DNA of 64,000 nt from Veillonellales bacterium. Lineage in GTDB: Bacteria; Bacillota; Negativicutes; Veillonellales; Dialisteraceae. Shown one piece after another: positions 41,934 through 51,333 of this stretch (its first letter is position 1; each line of letters starts with the position of its first letter). The notes under the pieces were generated by a model. The model did not search any database. It saw nothing but the letters and a program-made list of their open reading frames with translations, and was not told the DNA's origin. The position numbers were made by a program, and so were the translations under genes. The stretch covers positions 372,001 through 436,000 of the forward strand of contig CALXPQ010000001.1 in the NCBI GenBank assembly GCA_944390485.1. The letters run 5' to 3'.

Positions 41934-43052
41934 TCAGACGACGGACGTCCGCTCCGGCCCCAGCATGCCGTACAGGATATCCACGATTTTTCCGCTGCTG
42001 TCCTCCATCAAAGGGCCGCAGTGCTCGGCCATCTCCTGCCGGCGTTCCCGATGAGTGAGGAGATCCCGCACCGTATCGGCCAGCTGTCCCCGCTTGACCC
42101 ACACCGCGCAGCCCTTGTCCTGCAGGTGCGCCGCATTGGCCTGCTCCTGACCGGGAAGCGCATTGACCAGCACCATGGGGAGGCGCATCGTCAGCGCTTC
42201 CGTGCAGGTAAGCGCTCCCGGCTTCGTGACGATCAGGTCGCTGATTCCCATGAAATGCGCCACTTTATTGGTATAGCTGTGAAGCTCCACCGGATGCATC
42301 AGCTTGTCCCGGAGCGATGCCACCTCCTCGTAAGCAGAGATGTTCTGCCCGGTGATCACGATGAAATTCCGGATCTCCCGGACTTTGTCCAGCCGTTTCA
42401 GCGTGTCCGTGATATACCCGAGGCCGAGCCCGCCGCCCATGATCAGGACCGTCCCTTCCTGCCGCACCGGATTTTTTTTGCGTTCTTCATAAAACGACCG
42501 GCGCACAGGGATGCCCGTCGTATGGATGATTTCCCTCGGCACGCCGTGAGACGCCAGCTTGTCCGCCAGCTCCTGCGTGGGCACGCAGTACCCGTCCAGA
42601 TGCTTGTAGATCCAGAGCTGATGAATGTCGAAATCCGTGATGACGCCCAGCAGAGGGATGGAGAGGGCCCCTTCTTTTTTCAGCAGATTCGCCGCGCAGG
42701 CCGGGAATGGATGCGTGAAGATCAGCGCATCCGGCTTCAGCGCCGCGTTGAGCCGCTTCATCCGACGGCGGAAACTCCATGACAGGAGGCTCTGCACGCC
42801 GTTCCCCAGGTACCGGTTCTGCGAATTGCTGTACAGCCGGTTATAAATGATGGGAAAGACGTCCAGCATCTTGAGATAGCTCTTCTTGATCAGCTGATCC
42901 AGAGAAAACGAATCGCCGGAGAGGAAATCCAGCACCCGCGCGCTGTCTCCCGGATGTTTCAGCTTGATGGTCTCCGCCACCGCCCGCGCTGCTTGGGAAT
43001 GCCCGCTTCCGATGGAGGCGGAAAGGATGAAAAATTTTCTGTGCGGTCTCAT
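41934..43052 (-). CDS. MurG-like glycosyltransferase (MGDG synthase/UgtP-type)
   Basis: A 372-residue GT28-type glycosyltransferase. The N-terminal acceptor domain begins FFILSASIGSGHSQAARA (about 7-24), the GxGH loop typical of diacylglycerol glycosyltransferases, and continues through FTHPFPACAANLL. The C-terminal nucleotide-sugar domain has GTVLIMGGGLGLG (about 200-212) and the donor-binding TKPGALTCTEALTMRLP (about 275-291). Glycolipid synthesis (glucosyl- or galactosyl-diacylglycerol) is likely, but the acceptor is not proved. I chose the ATG at 43052, preceded by AAAGGAACGGG. It is monocistronic, with an extended -10 promoter just after the HU terminator. Confidence 0.83.
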   Translation of the reverse strand: MRPHRKFFILSASIGSGHSQAARAVAETIKLKHPGDSARVLDFLSGDSFSLDQLIKKSYLKMLDVFPIIYNRLYSNSQNRYLGNGVQSLLSWSFRRRMKRLNAALKPDALIFTHPFPACAANLLKKEGALSIPLLGVITDFDIHQLWIYKHLDGYCVPTQELADKLASHGVPREIIHTTGIPVRRSFYEERKKNPVRQEGTVLIMGGGLGLGYITDTLKRLDKVREIRNFIVITGQNISAYEEVASLRDKLMHPVELHSYTNKVAHFMGISDLIVTKPGALTCTEALTMRLPMVLVNALPGQEQANAAHLQDKGCAVWVKRGQLADTVRDLLTHRERRQEMAEHCGPLMEDSSGKIVDILYGMLGPERTSVV

Positions 43053-43124
43053 ATCCCGTTCCTTTGCTCTGCACCAGACGGCCGCCCAGCCGCCGATAAG
43101 AAGGATAGATGGGCAATTTTCCTC

Positions 43125-43133
43125 ATTATACCA
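43125..43133 (-). promoter_or_regulatory. Extended -10 promoter of the glycosyltransferase gene
   Basis: TGGTATAAT on the minus strand (TATAAT at 43130-43125) lies directly after the HU terminator. No consensus -35 is seen. Confidence 0.55.
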
Positions 43134-43143
43134 TAGGGGCGCA

Positions 43144-43174
43144 CAAAAAAAGAGCACAGCCGCGCCATGCTCTT
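43144..43174 (-). terminator. Intrinsic terminator after the HU gene
   Basis: On the minus strand AGAGCA and TGCTCT pair around a GC-rich loop and are followed by seven T's and GTGCGCC. It ends the folP-to-HU operon. Confidence 0.85.
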
Positions 43175-43190
43175 CTGCCCTGAGGGGAAA

Positions 43191-43466
43191 TCACTGATTG
43201 ACTCTTTCCTTCAGCTGTTTGCTGACTTTGAAAGCCGGAGTTTTAGAAGCCGGAATCTGAATGACATTGCCGCTGGAAGGATTGTGGCCTTCTCTTGCTT
43301 TGCGCTGACGGACTTCAAACGTGCCGAAGCCGATGATCTGGACCTTCTCGCCCTTTTCGAGAGCGGCGCTGATCACATCGATGACCGCTTTGACCGTTTT
43401 TTCCGCGTCTTTCTTTGTGACTTCAGCTTCCTGTGCTACTGCAGTGATTAATTCCGTTTTGTTCAT
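43191..43466 (-). CDS. HU family DNA-binding protein
   Basis: A 91-residue histone-like protein that bends and compacts DNA as a dimer. MNKTELITAVAQEAEVTKKDAEKTV is the usual N-terminal helix pair. The signature GFGTFEVRQRKAREGHNPSSG (about 46-66) includes the DNA-binding arm, and IQIPASKTPAFKVSKQLKE closes the fold. Length is standard (90-92). The ATG at 43466 has GAAGGAGGATG upstream. It lies 67 bases after mazG, the same neighbourhood as in other Firmicutes. No separate strong promoter was found in the gap. Confidence 0.96.
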   Translation of the reverse strand: MNKTELITAVAQEAEVTKKDAEKTVKAVIDVISAALEKGEKVQIIGFGTFEVRQRKAREGHNPSSGNVIQIPASKTPAFKVSKQLKERVNQ

Positions 43467-43533
43467 TCTAAAACATCCTCCTTCAAAACTTTTCAGGGCT
43501 TTCCCCGATGGTGTTCTATAAACTTCAGCAAAT

Positions 43534-44628
43534 TCAGCAGAGCTTCTGTTCTCTCAGCCAGTCTTTCAGACGGCGGACATCTTTTTCATCTGCCTCTGCC
43601 GCCGACCGGCCGTCCCTGCTGAGGACATCTTCCCATTTGCCGAACTGTTCTGCATACAGACTGTTGAACCGGTGCAGTACGAGCTCCGGCTCCATTCCGA
43701 ACGATCGAATCAGAGCAGCCATTTCAAAAAGCGCTTTGCCAAAACAGCGTTCCATCTCTGCCGGATCGCTGCCTGTCTCTGCCATTTCCATGGCCTTCCT
43801 CCAGGAGAATTCAAAGCGGTCTCTGAGATCTTCGGCTTTTTCAGCCTTTTCCCTGCATATAGAACTCACTTTCTTTTGCATTATACACGCAAAGAGTAGA
43901 CTTGGCAAGCTGACGGAAAGCCCGGAGAGCAGGTGGGGCCGGCGCTTTTCCCTCATCTTTCGGACCTCCCACGTGCCGAGAAGTTCTGCGGTCTCTTCGG
44001 CAGACATCGTCCCGAACACATAGGGATGCCGCTCGATCATCTTGTCGGCGATGCCGTCCGTCACGTCCTGCATGGAAAAGAGCCCCGCTTCTTCCGCCAC
44101 CCGGGCGTGGAACACCACCTGATACAGCACATCCCCCAGCTCCTCTTTCAGATTGTCCATATCGCCGTGATCGATGGCGTCCACCACCTCATAGGCTTCC
44201 TGGATGAGATAAGTGCGGAGCGTCTCATGGGTCTGCGCCCGATCCCAGGGGCAGCCATCCGGCGCGCGCAGCGCTTCCATCACGCGGCGCAGGCGGTCCA
44301 GGGAAAAAGCACCGCATTCCCGGCGCAGGCATGTCTCCGGGTCGAAGATCAGGCACAGCGCCCCGCCGCCTGCCGGGTACGACAGCGCTCCGGCCTGCAT
44401 AGTCCGCGCCTGCCGCCGCGATTCATCCCACAGCGTGACTTCCGATGCGCCGCTGAATCGCCGCAGGAATTCCCGCTTCACAGCCTCCATGCCATCCGGT
44501 CCGCCAATATCTGTCACGACGACGGCCTGCAGAAGCGACACCGGCAAAGCATGAAAAGAAGAGGCCGGACACACGGTGAAGCCTCTTCTCTCATCCACTC
44601 CGGCTTCTCTCAAAAAGCTGAAGTCCAT
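43534..44628 (-). CDS. mazG: MazG-type nucleoside triphosphate pyrophosphohydrolase (remnant YabN-like)
   Basis: A 364-residue cytosolic protein. The active MazG domain spans about 112-210: GCPWDRAQTHETLRTYLIQEAYEVVDAI followed by NLKEELGDVLYQVVFHARVAEE, giving the EExxE/ExxD metal site. It hydrolyses NTPs to NMP and PPi. The C-terminal third resembles a second MazG module (FNSLYAEQFGKWEDVL), but the expected metal residues read CFGKALFEMA, so it looks degenerate. The first 110 residues resemble the last part of the tetrapyrrole-methylase domain found in YabN, without its N-terminal SAM half. The ATG at 44628 directly abuts the flippase stop codon, with AAGGA upstream. Confidence 0.88.
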   Translation of the reverse strand: MDFSFLREAGVDERRGFTVCPASSFHALPVSLLQAVVVTDIGGPDGMEAVKREFLRRFSGASEVTLWDESRRQARTMQAGALSYPAGGGALCLIFDPETCLRRECGAFSLDRLRRVMEALRAPDGCPWDRAQTHETLRTYLIQEAYEVVDAIDHGDMDNLKEELGDVLYQVVFHARVAEEAGLFSMQDVTDGIADKMIERHPYVFGTMSAEETAELLGTWEVRKMREKRRPHLLSGLSVSLPSLLFACIMQKKVSSICREKAEKAEDLRDRFEFSWRKAMEMAETGSDPAEMERCFGKALFEMAALIRSFGMEPELVLHRFNSLYAEQFGKWEDVLSRDGRSAAEADEKDVRRLKDWLREQKLC

Positions 44629-46242
44629 TTATTTTTCCTTTTTCCCGAAAATATCCACTTTCCGAATCCCAGCGGCCAGTTTCCTGCCGATCTTCGGCAC
44701 GCTCTCCACGTCCTCCGCCTTCACGGTATGCGTCATGACGATGGCCAGCGCATACACAACGATGCCCACGCAAATCGCCGCCAGCGTGGCCAGCGTATTG
44801 CTGTGAAGCACCGGATAGGCCGCCGCATAGACGCCCACCACGGCCGCGCCCATGACGCCCGCCGAGAGGAAGCAGCGCAGCGTATGTCCCAGATCCATCG
44901 TATACTTCGTGTATTTGTGAAGGAAATACAGATTCAGAAGCGCCGCGACGCCGAAATCGGCGTTCGTCGCCCACGCCGCGCCGAGCACGCCCAGACTGGG
45001 CAGCGCGGTGAGGTTCCACGACAGCACGATCTTTACGCAGGCGCTGACTACCATATTGATGAAGGGAATCGCCGTCTTCCCCATCCCCTGCAGCACGCCG
45101 GTGGTGACCTGCTGCACGCCGAGGAGGAAAACGCCGAAACTCATCACGGCAATGCACGGGCCGGCTTCGGGCGTCGCGTACAGCATCGCGGAAATCGGCG
45201 TCGCGATGACGCACATGCCGATGAAGGACGGTACCGTGATGATATTGGCCATGCGCATGGCCAGCCCGGTCCGCTTATACACCACATCGGGGTTGTTCCG
45301 CGCCATGGCTTCCGAAATGACAGGCACCAGGCTGGCTGCCAGCGACGCGGTCATGATGGTCGGCATATTGACGAGCGCCGTCGCCATGCCGGTGAGATAC
45401 CCGAAAAGGGTCGTCGCTTCTTCCACAGCAAAGCCCGCCACTTCCAGCCGGCGCGGCACGATGAAGAGATCGATATTCGACACGATGGGGAGCATGATAT
45501 TGGCCAGCGACACCGGCAGCGCCAGGATCAGCAGGCGTTTCATGATTTTTCCCGTCGAATCGGGAATGATGGATTTGTCCCGCGCTTCCTTCATCTCTTT
45601 CCGCCAGCCGCGGTTTTTATAGTAGAAGAAAAGCAGCACGAGAATGCCCATGAAGGCGCCGGGCGCCGCGCCAAACGTAGCGCCGGCCGCGCCGTATTCC
45701 AGCCCGTGCGGGAGGAGCACCACCGCCAGCCCGATCATGATGACCACCCGGAAGAGCTGCTCCACGATCTGCGACACCGCCGTGGGCGTCATGTTCTGAA
45801 GTCCCTGGAAATACCCGCGGAGCGTCGCCAGGATCGTCGCCATGAGGATGGCCGGCGACAGGGCGAGGAGCGACCAGTAGGCCCGCGGATCCCGCACGAT
45901 GCCACTGTCGATGAGCCAGTGCGCGCCAAAATAGAGCAGGCCGCTGAAGAACAGCCCCGTCGCGGTGAGCGCCATGAGTGAGATGCGGAAGACCCGCTGC
46001 CCGCCGAGATAATCGTGGACCGCATTCTTCTCCGCCACCATGATGGAAATGGCGACCGGGAGCCCCGCCGACGATACCGCCAGACAGAGCAGGTAGATCG
46101 GATAGGCCATCTGGTACAGCCCGATCCCCTCGCCGCCGAGGAGCCGGGACAGATAGATCCGGCTGAACGCGCCAATGAACTTGACGATGATCCCCGCCAC
46201 CGTCAGGATCAGCGCGCCCTGTACGAAAGTATTTTTATGCAC
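44629..46242 (-). CDS. SpoVB/MurJ-type polysaccharide or lipid II flippase
   Basis: A 537-residue inner-membrane MOP-superfamily transporter with about 14 helices. The N-terminal ALILTVAGIIVKFIGAFSRIYLSRLLGGEGIGLYQMAYPIY is diagnostic of the SpoVB/YabM group, and the third helix region carries PVAISIMVAEKNA. Known relatives flip lipid II or other undecaprenyl-linked sugars. The start is GTG at 46242 with GGGGG eight bases upstream; it overlaps the mfd end by 8 bases. It lies in the conserved mfd-spoVB-mazG order, so a wall-precursor role is likeliest. Confidence 0.9.
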   Translation of the reverse strand: MHKNTFVQGALILTVAGIIVKFIGAFSRIYLSRLLGGEGIGLYQMAYPIYLLCLAVSSAGLPVAISIMVAEKNAVHDYLGGQRVFRISLMALTATGLFFSGLLYFGAHWLIDSGIVRDPRAYWSLLALSPAILMATILATLRGYFQGLQNMTPTAVSQIVEQLFRVVIMIGLAVVLLPHGLEYGAAGATFGAAPGAFMGILVLLFFYYKNRGWRKEMKEARDKSIIPDSTGKIMKRLLILALPVSLANIMLPIVSNIDLFIVPRRLEVAGFAVEEATTLFGYLTGMATALVNMPTIMTASLAASLVPVISEAMARNNPDVVYKRTGLAMRMANIITVPSFIGMCVIATPISAMLYATPEAGPCIAVMSFGVFLLGVQQVTTGVLQGMGKTAIPFINMVVSACVKIVLSWNLTALPSLGVLGAAWATNADFGVAALLNLYFLHKYTKYTMDLGHTLRCFLSAGVMGAAVVGVYAAAYPVLHSNTLATLAAICVGIVVYALAIVMTHTVKAEDVESVPKIGRKLAAGIRKVDIFGKKEK

Positions 46243-49200
46243 GTGTGATTCCCCCAGAAGTCGATGTGCGGATCTCCCGGTGCAGCGCACGCAGGAAATC
46301 GGTCAGCCATTTCATGGGTTCGCCTGAAATGGCGGCTTTTTTTATTTTAACACGCACCGGATTGTTCGGCAAAACATGGAGCTTCGCCAGCCACTGCGGC
46401 GGCAGCTTCATGATGTCCAGCCCTTCCGCCAGATCCGCATCCGCCCAGGTGAGGAGGAAGCTGTCCCCCTCCGTGACGATGCTACCGATGCCAATCGTCC
46501 GGGCGAGAACGCGGAGCCGCACCGCGTCAAAAAGTTTTTCCACCGGCTCCGTGGGCGTGCCGTACCGGTCGATCACCTCGTCGATGAGATCTTCCAACTC
46601 TTTCTCCGAAGCGACCGAAGCCAGCCGGCGGTAGATCTCGATCTTCTGCTCCGGCCTGGCGATGTACGCTTCATTGATATACGCATCCTGCATGAATTCG
46701 ATCACCGTATCCGGCAGCTTCTTCGGCATCGGCTCCTGCCGCTTCTCCGCCTTCAGCCGGCGGATGGCGTCATCCAGCATCGTGCAGTAGGTGGCAAACC
46801 CCACGGCAGCGATGTTCCCGTGCTGCGCCGCGCCGAGGAGATTGCCTGCGCCGCGGATCTCCAGGTCCCGCATGGCGATCTTGAATCCGGCACCGAGCTC
46901 GGTGAATTCCCGGATCGAATCGAGGCGCTTTTCCGCGACTTCGGAAAGCACCCGCCCCCGGCGGTAAAAGAAATACGCCCGGGCGATCCGGTCCGAACGG
47001 CCCACGCGGCCGCGCATCTGGTACAGCTGAGACAGGCCCATCCGGTCCGCATCATAGACGATCATCGTATTGGCATTCGGCTGGTCCACCCCGTTCTCAA
47101 TGAGCGTTGTGCAGAGGAGCACATCGTATTTCTTTTCGAAGAAATCAAACATGATCTGCTCCAGCTGGTCGCCGTTCATCCGCCCATGTGCGATGCCGAT
47201 GGTGACATCCTCCGGCAGGAGCGTCTTCAGATGCGCCGCCATGGCGTCGATGGAATCGATGCGGTTGTAAATGAAATAGGTCTGCCCGCCGCGTGCCTTT
47301 TCCCGCAGGATGGCTTCCTGCACGATCCGGTCGTCGTACTCTGTCACGTAAGTCTGGATGGCATGGCGGTTCGACGGCGGCTGCGCGATGGTCACCATAT
47401 CCCGCACGCCGGTAAGGCTCATGTGAAGGGTGCGCGGAATGGGCGTCGCCGACAGGGTCAGCACATCGATGGCACTGTCCCGCGATTTCCATTTCTCTTT
47501 CTGCACGACGCCGAAGCGCTGTTCCTCGTCCACCACGAGGAGCCCCAGCCGCCGGCATTCGATCTTCTTCGACAGGATGGCGTGCGTGCCGATGAGCACG
47601 TCCACCGAGCCGTCTGCCGCGCCTTTCAGGATGGCTTTTTTCTCTTTGGCCGTACAGAAGCGGTTCAGCACCGCAATGTGCACGCCGAAGCGCTCCATGC
47701 GCTCGCAGAACGTCTGGTAGTGCTGCTGCGACAGCACGGTCGTCGGTACGAGCACCACCGCTTGATAGCCGCTCATGACGCATTTGAACACCGCCCGCAT
47801 GGCCACTTCCGTCTTGCCGAACCCCACGTCGCCGCAGAGCAGCATGTCCATCGGCTCCGGCTTTTCCATGGCCCGCTTGATGGCTTCTGCAGCAGACAGC
47901 TGGTCCGGCGTCTCCACATAGGGGAAGGCTTCTTCGAATTCCCGCTGCTCCGGCGTGTCCCGGTCAAACGCGATGCCCGGCGTAATTTCCCGTTTCGCAT
48001 AGATGGCGAGCAGCCGCTCCGCCAGCTCCTGGATGGACTGCTTCGCCTTGCTGCGGATCTTCTCCCAGGACGCGCCGCCCATTTTCGACAGCACCGGCGC
48101 CTGCCCTTCCGGACCAATGTATTTCTCCAGCGTGGTGATCTGCTCCATGGGCAGGTATAGCTTGTCCCCGCCGGCATACTGGATCGTCACATAATCCCGG
48201 TGCATGCCGTCGATCTCCAGCGTGTGCATGCCGATGTAGCGGCCGATGCCGTGAGTCCGCTGCACCACGTAATCCCCCTGATGGAGGTCGGAAAAGAAGC
48301 GGATCTGCTGGCCTTTACCGGCAGACCGGAAGCGCCGCACTTTCGGTCGGCCGAGGATATCGCCTGCCGCAAAAAAGGCCAGCTTCATCTCCGGCAGCTC
48401 GAACCCCTTGCTGATGATGCCCGGCACGATGGCCGCTCTGCCCTCTTCCAGCGCATCCGACAGCGGCAGTCCGTGCTCGCGGAGCGCCTGCCCGATCAGT
48501 TCTTTTTCCGACGGCTGCAGCGCCGCGATGCCCACCTGCCAGCCTTCCCGGAGGCGGTAGGCCGCCTCATCGGCAAACAGGGGAAACTGCCGCTGGAAAT
48601 TCGTGGCTGTCTGGCCTTTCCACATGAGGGTTTCCTTCACGGCGAATTCCGGCAGGCTGCGGTTCAGCAGGGAAAACAGGAGGATGTGCCCCCGCCGGGC
48701 GGTGATTTCTGCCCATCCGGCACACCGCGTGCGGTTTTCCCGTTCCTCTCGAAGATAATCCCGGAGCTTTTCTCCGCACCGCTGCGGCTCATCATAGACG
48801 AGGAGCCCGCCGCCCGCATAGGCCGGAAGGCAGGCCTTTTCCTCCCCTTCCGCATGGAGCGGTAGCAGCGAAAAGGTCTCAACGGCCGCGATGGACCGCT
48901 GATCGTCCTCATTGAACTGGCGGATGCCGTCGATCTCATCATCAAAAAATTCGAGACGGTACGGATGCGCCTCGTTGATGGCAAAGATATCGATGATGTC
49001 CCCGCGCACGGCGAAATGACCGCACCGCTCCACCTGATCCACCCGTTCATAGCCGTATGCCACGAGCTGCGCCAGGAAAGGCTCCCGCTCCAGCACGTCT
49101 CCGATGTGAAGCTCCAGCTTTTTCTGCCTAAGCGCCGAAGGCTGGGGCAGCCACTGCGCCGCTTCCACCGCTGTCGCTAGGACGACGCACCGTTTTCCAC

Positions 49201-49564
49201 GGAGGAGTGCCGACAGGGCCTGCATCCGCCCGCGCAGCGCTTCCGTTCCGGTGAATGTGACGGCGAAGTCTGCTTTCTCCACCACGGGAAATGGCAGGAT
49301 CTCCAGATCCGGCGAAAAGAACTGCAGGTCTTCCTCCCAGCGGAGGATATCTTTATGTTCCGGCACGATGATGACAGCCGGCTGGTCCGCCGTCCGCAGG
49401 GCTTCTTCCAGCCAGGCTTTCTGCGCGCCGTCCGCGCCGCATATCATGGCTGCCTGCTTTCGTTCCAGCGTGTCGGCCGCTGGCTGGAGCAGGCCCGAGG
49501 CGCGGAGCCGCTCGGTGAGCTGCGGGCCGGCCTGCACGGCTTCCCTATCTTCAGTCTCTGCCAT
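46235..49564 (-). CDS. mfd: Transcription-repair coupling factor
   Basis: A 1109-residue DNA translocase that removes stalled RNA polymerase and recruits UvrA. Domains in order: the UvrB-like N-terminal module (about 1-340), the RNA-polymerase interaction domain (about 450-510, DYVVQRTHGIGRYIGM), and the RecG-like motor (about 560-940). Walker A in the motor is LLCGDVGFGKTEVAMRA, with DEEQRFG as the DExx box, LSATPIPRTLHMS and QMRGRVGRS following. The C-terminal TRCF domain occupies about 960-1060. Length is slightly short of 1150 but complete. The ATG at 49564 has GGAGGACGGAG upstream and overlaps folK by 14 bases. Confidence 0.96.
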   Translation of the reverse strand: MAETEDREAVQAGPQLTERLRASGLLQPAADTLERKQAAMICGADGAQKAWLEEALRTADQPAVIIVPEHKDILRWEEDLQFFSPDLEILPFPVVEKADFAVTFTGTEALRGRMQALSALLRGKRCVVLATAVEAAQWLPQPSALRQKKLELHIGDVLEREPFLAQLVAYGYERVDQVERCGHFAVRGDIIDIFAINEAHPYRLEFFDDEIDGIRQFNEDDQRSIAAVETFSLLPLHAEGEEKACLPAYAGGGLLVYDEPQRCGEKLRDYLREERENRTRCAGWAEITARRGHILLFSLLNRSLPEFAVKETLMWKGQTATNFQRQFPLFADEAAYRLREGWQVGIAALQPSEKELIGQALREHGLPLSDALEEGRAAIVPGIISKGFELPEMKLAFFAAGDILGRPKVRRFRSAGKGQQIRFFSDLHQGDYVVQRTHGIGRYIGMHTLEIDGMHRDYVTIQYAGGDKLYLPMEQITTLEKYIGPEGQAPVLSKMGGASWEKIRSKAKQSIQELAERLLAIYAKREITPGIAFDRDTPEQREFEEAFPYVETPDQLSAAEAIKRAMEKPEPMDMLLCGDVGFGKTEVAMRAVFKCVMSGYQAVVLVPTTVLSQQHYQTFCERMERFGVHIAVLNRFCTAKEKKAILKGAADGSVDVLIGTHAILSKKIECRRLGLLVVDEEQRFGVVQKEKWKSRDSAIDVLTLSATPIPRTLHMSLTGVRDMVTIAQPPSNRHAIQTYVTEYDDRIVQEAILREKARGGQTYFIYNRIDSIDAMAAHLKTLLPEDVTIGIAHGRMNGDQLEQIMFDFFEKKYDVLLCTTLIENGVDQPNANTMIVYDADRMGLSQLYQMRGRVGRSDRIARAYFFYRRGRVLSEVAEKRLDSIREFTELGAGFKIAMRDLEIRGAGNLLGAAQHGNIAAVGFATYCTMLDDAIRRLKAEKRQEPMPKKLPDTVIEFMQDAYINEAYIARPEQKIEIYRRLASVASEKELEDLIDEVIDRYGTPTEPVEKLFDAVRLRVLARTIGIGSIVTEGDSFLLTWADADLAEGLDIMKLPPQWLAKLHVLPNNPVRVKIKKAAISGEPMKWLTDFLRALHREIRTSTSGGITRA

Positions 49565-50060
49565 CTCCGTCCTCCTCCCATGTCTCTTCTGTCCGCCGCA
49601 CACAGTCCCCGCCGTGCAGTTCGTCAATGCGCGACTGGATCGACTGGCCGGCATACCGGAAATCCGGCGCGATGTCCGCCATCGGCACCAGCACGAACGC
49701 CCGCTCCCAGAAGAGCGGGTGCGGCAGCCGCAGGAAATCGCTGTCCCGCGTGACGCCCTCTCCCCAGATCAGATCCAGATCGAGCGTGCGCGGCCCCCAG
49801 TGAATGAGCCGCTCTCTTCCATGCGCCTGCTCGATGGCCAGCAGACGGCGCAGCAGGTCTTCCGGCGTTCCGCCCCAGCGGACCCGCACCGCCGCATTCA
49901 GGAAAAGCGCCTGCTCTTCCAGTCCCCACGGCAACGTCTCATACATCGGCGACCTGGCCTCCACAATGATCCCCTGATGCGCCATGGCGCGGACCGCGCT
50001 TCGCAGCACAGCCGCCCGGTCGCCTAGATTGGAGCCGAGAGAAATATAGTATTCACCCAT
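49551..50060 (-). CDS. folK: 2-amino-4-hydroxy-6-hydroxymethyldihydropteridine pyrophosphokinase
   Basis: A 169-residue HPPK enzyme of folate synthesis that transfers pyrophosphate from ATP to the pterin. YYISLGSNLGDR (about 4-15) is the family start, SPMYETLPWGLEEQALFLNAAVRV (about 37-60) binds pterin, and the signature HWGPRTLDLDLIWG (about 87-100) carries the Mg-binding Asp pair. LPHPLFWERAFVLVPMADIAP follows. The start overlaps folB by 8 bases and the end overlaps mfd by 14, indicating tight coupling. Confidence 0.95.
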   Translation of the reverse strand: MGEYYISLGSNLGDRAAVLRSAVRAMAHQGIIVEARSPMYETLPWGLEEQALFLNAAVRVRWGGTPEDLLRRLLAIEQAHGRERLIHWGPRTLDLDLIWGEGVTRDSDFLRLPHPLFWERAFVLVPMADIAPDFRYAGQSIQSRIDELHGGDCVRRTEETWEEDGDGRD

Positions 50061-50421
50061 CGCGCCGCTCCGTTTCCACCGTCACGGCCACATCGCCGAG
50101 CGGCCCCGGCACCGGTGCCGACGGCTTATGCACCGTCACGACGATGCTGTCCAGCAGTGGAAACCGCGCGAGTACCCGGCGGCCGATCTCTCCGGCCAGC
50201 CGTTCGATCAGCGCATACCGCTCTTCTTCCGTGACCTGCCGGATGAGCTCATAAATTTCCGCATAATTCACCGTATCTTCCAGCGCATCCGTCCGGCTTG
50301 CCCGACCCAGCGGGAGCCGCAGCTCCGCATCGATGGAGAAGCGCTGGCCCAATCGCTGTTCTTCCGGCATGACGCCGTGATACCCGTAAAAAATCATATT
50401 TTTCAGACAGATCCTGTCCAT
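50053..50421 (-). CDS. folB: Dihydroneopterin aldolase
   Basis: A 122-residue enzyme converting dihydroneopterin to hydroxymethyl-dihydropterin and glycolaldehyde. The start ICLKNMIFYGYHGVMPEEQRLGQRF (about 4-28) and the later TVNYAEIYELI and ERYALIERLAGEIGRRVL segments are typical, including the active-site Glu and Lys (TVHKPSAPVPG). Length is normal (about 120). I chose the ATG at 50421, preceded by AGGAGGCGCGGAC. It lies 16 bases after folP and overlaps folK. Confidence 0.95.
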   Translation of the reverse strand: MDRICLKNMIFYGYHGVMPEEQRLGQRFSIDAELRLPLGRASRTDALEDTVNYAEIYELIRQVTEEERYALIERLAGEIGRRVLARFPLLDSIVVTVHKPSAPVPGPLGDVAVTVETERRDG

Positions 50422-50437
50422 GTCCGCGCCTCCTTCC

Positions 50438-51268
50438 TCACTGCATGAGCGCATCCGTCATTTTTACCATGCGGGCCACCATGCGCACATTGTGCACGCG
50501 CACCATGGCGCATCCCCGCTCCTGCCCCCACAGGCAGACCGCGCCGGTCCCCTCGTCCCGCTCTTCCGGCGGTAGATCGAGGACCGCGCCGATGAACCGC
50601 TTCCGGCTCGGCGCCAGCAGGAACGGATACGGCAGCGCCGTCAGCTCGCGGAGCCGCCGGAGGATCTCCAGATTCTGCCCGCCGGCCTTGCCGAAGCCCA
50701 GCCCCGGATCGAGCCACAGATTTTCTTCTTTCACACCGTGCGCCAGCGCAATTTCTATGGACCGGCAGAAATGCTCTTTCATGCATGCGATGAGGTCTCC
50801 GTCGTATGTAGTACTGGTCTGATTGTGCATCAGGATGACCGGCACGTCATACGCCGCCGCGGTCTCCGCCATCTCCCCATGGTCCTGCTGCAGCCCCCAG
50901 ATGTCGTTCAGGATGTGCGCCCCGGCGCGGAGCGCCGCATCTGCCGTCTGCCAGTGATACGTATCCACCGATACCGGCACAGACGACGCGCGCAGCACGG
51001 ACGGCAGGAACGTCAGGAGCCGCTTCGTCTCCTCCTCCGCTGAGAGCGCCGTGCTGCCGGGCCGCGTGGATTCCGCGCCCACATCGATCACGTCCGCGCC
51101 GTCCGCTTCCATATCGGCCGCATGACGCGAAGCGGCGGCCTCCGTATCCCACCGGCCGCCGTCGGAAAAAGAATCCGGCGTCACGTTCAGGATGCCCATG
51201 ACCCGCATGGGCCCGCCCAGCGTGAGCGCCCTGCCGTCGCTCCACCGATACGTCCGCGTCTGTTTCAT
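50438..51268 (-). CDS. folP: Dihydropteroate synthase
   Basis: A 276-residue TIM-barrel enzyme joining p-aminobenzoate and hydroxymethyldihydropterin diphosphate; it is the sulfonamide target. Signature 1 GILNVTPDSFSDGG (about 24-37) and signature 2 DVGAESTRPGS (about 60-70) are intact. LDPGLGFGK and the end motif RVHNVRMVARMV also fit. The ATG at 51268 is chosen because the longer frame runs through the promoter and the upstream RNA terminator. It is the first gene of the folP-folB-folK-mfd-spoVB-mazG-HU operon. Confidence 0.95.
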   Translation of the reverse strand: MKQTRTYRWSDGRALTLGGPMRVMGILNVTPDSFSDGGRWDTEAAASRHAADMEADGADVIDVGAESTRPGSTALSAEEETKRLLTFLPSVLRASSVPVSVDTYHWQTADAALRAGAHILNDIWGLQQDHGEMAETAAAYDVPVILMHNQTSTTYDGDLIACMKEHFCRSIEIALAHGVKEENLWLDPGLGFGKAGGQNLEILRRLRELTALPYPFLLAPSRKRFIGAVLDLPPEERDEGTGAVCLWGQERGCAMVRVHNVRMVARMVKMTDALMQ

Positions 51269-51299
51269 GCCTGCACCTGCCTCTAAAAAGATATTTCTC

Positions 51300-51305
51300 A
51301 TTATA
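51300..51305 (-). promoter_or_regulatory. -10 box of the folP operon
   Basis: A perfect TATAAT on the minus strand stands about 30 bases before the folP ATG, just after the terminator of the candidate small RNA. The -35 region (TTTTCC at 51328-51323) is weak, so strength or an activator is uncertain. Confidence 0.5.
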
Positions 51306-51333
51306 CTACACCGCCGCATGCCGGAAAATCGGC

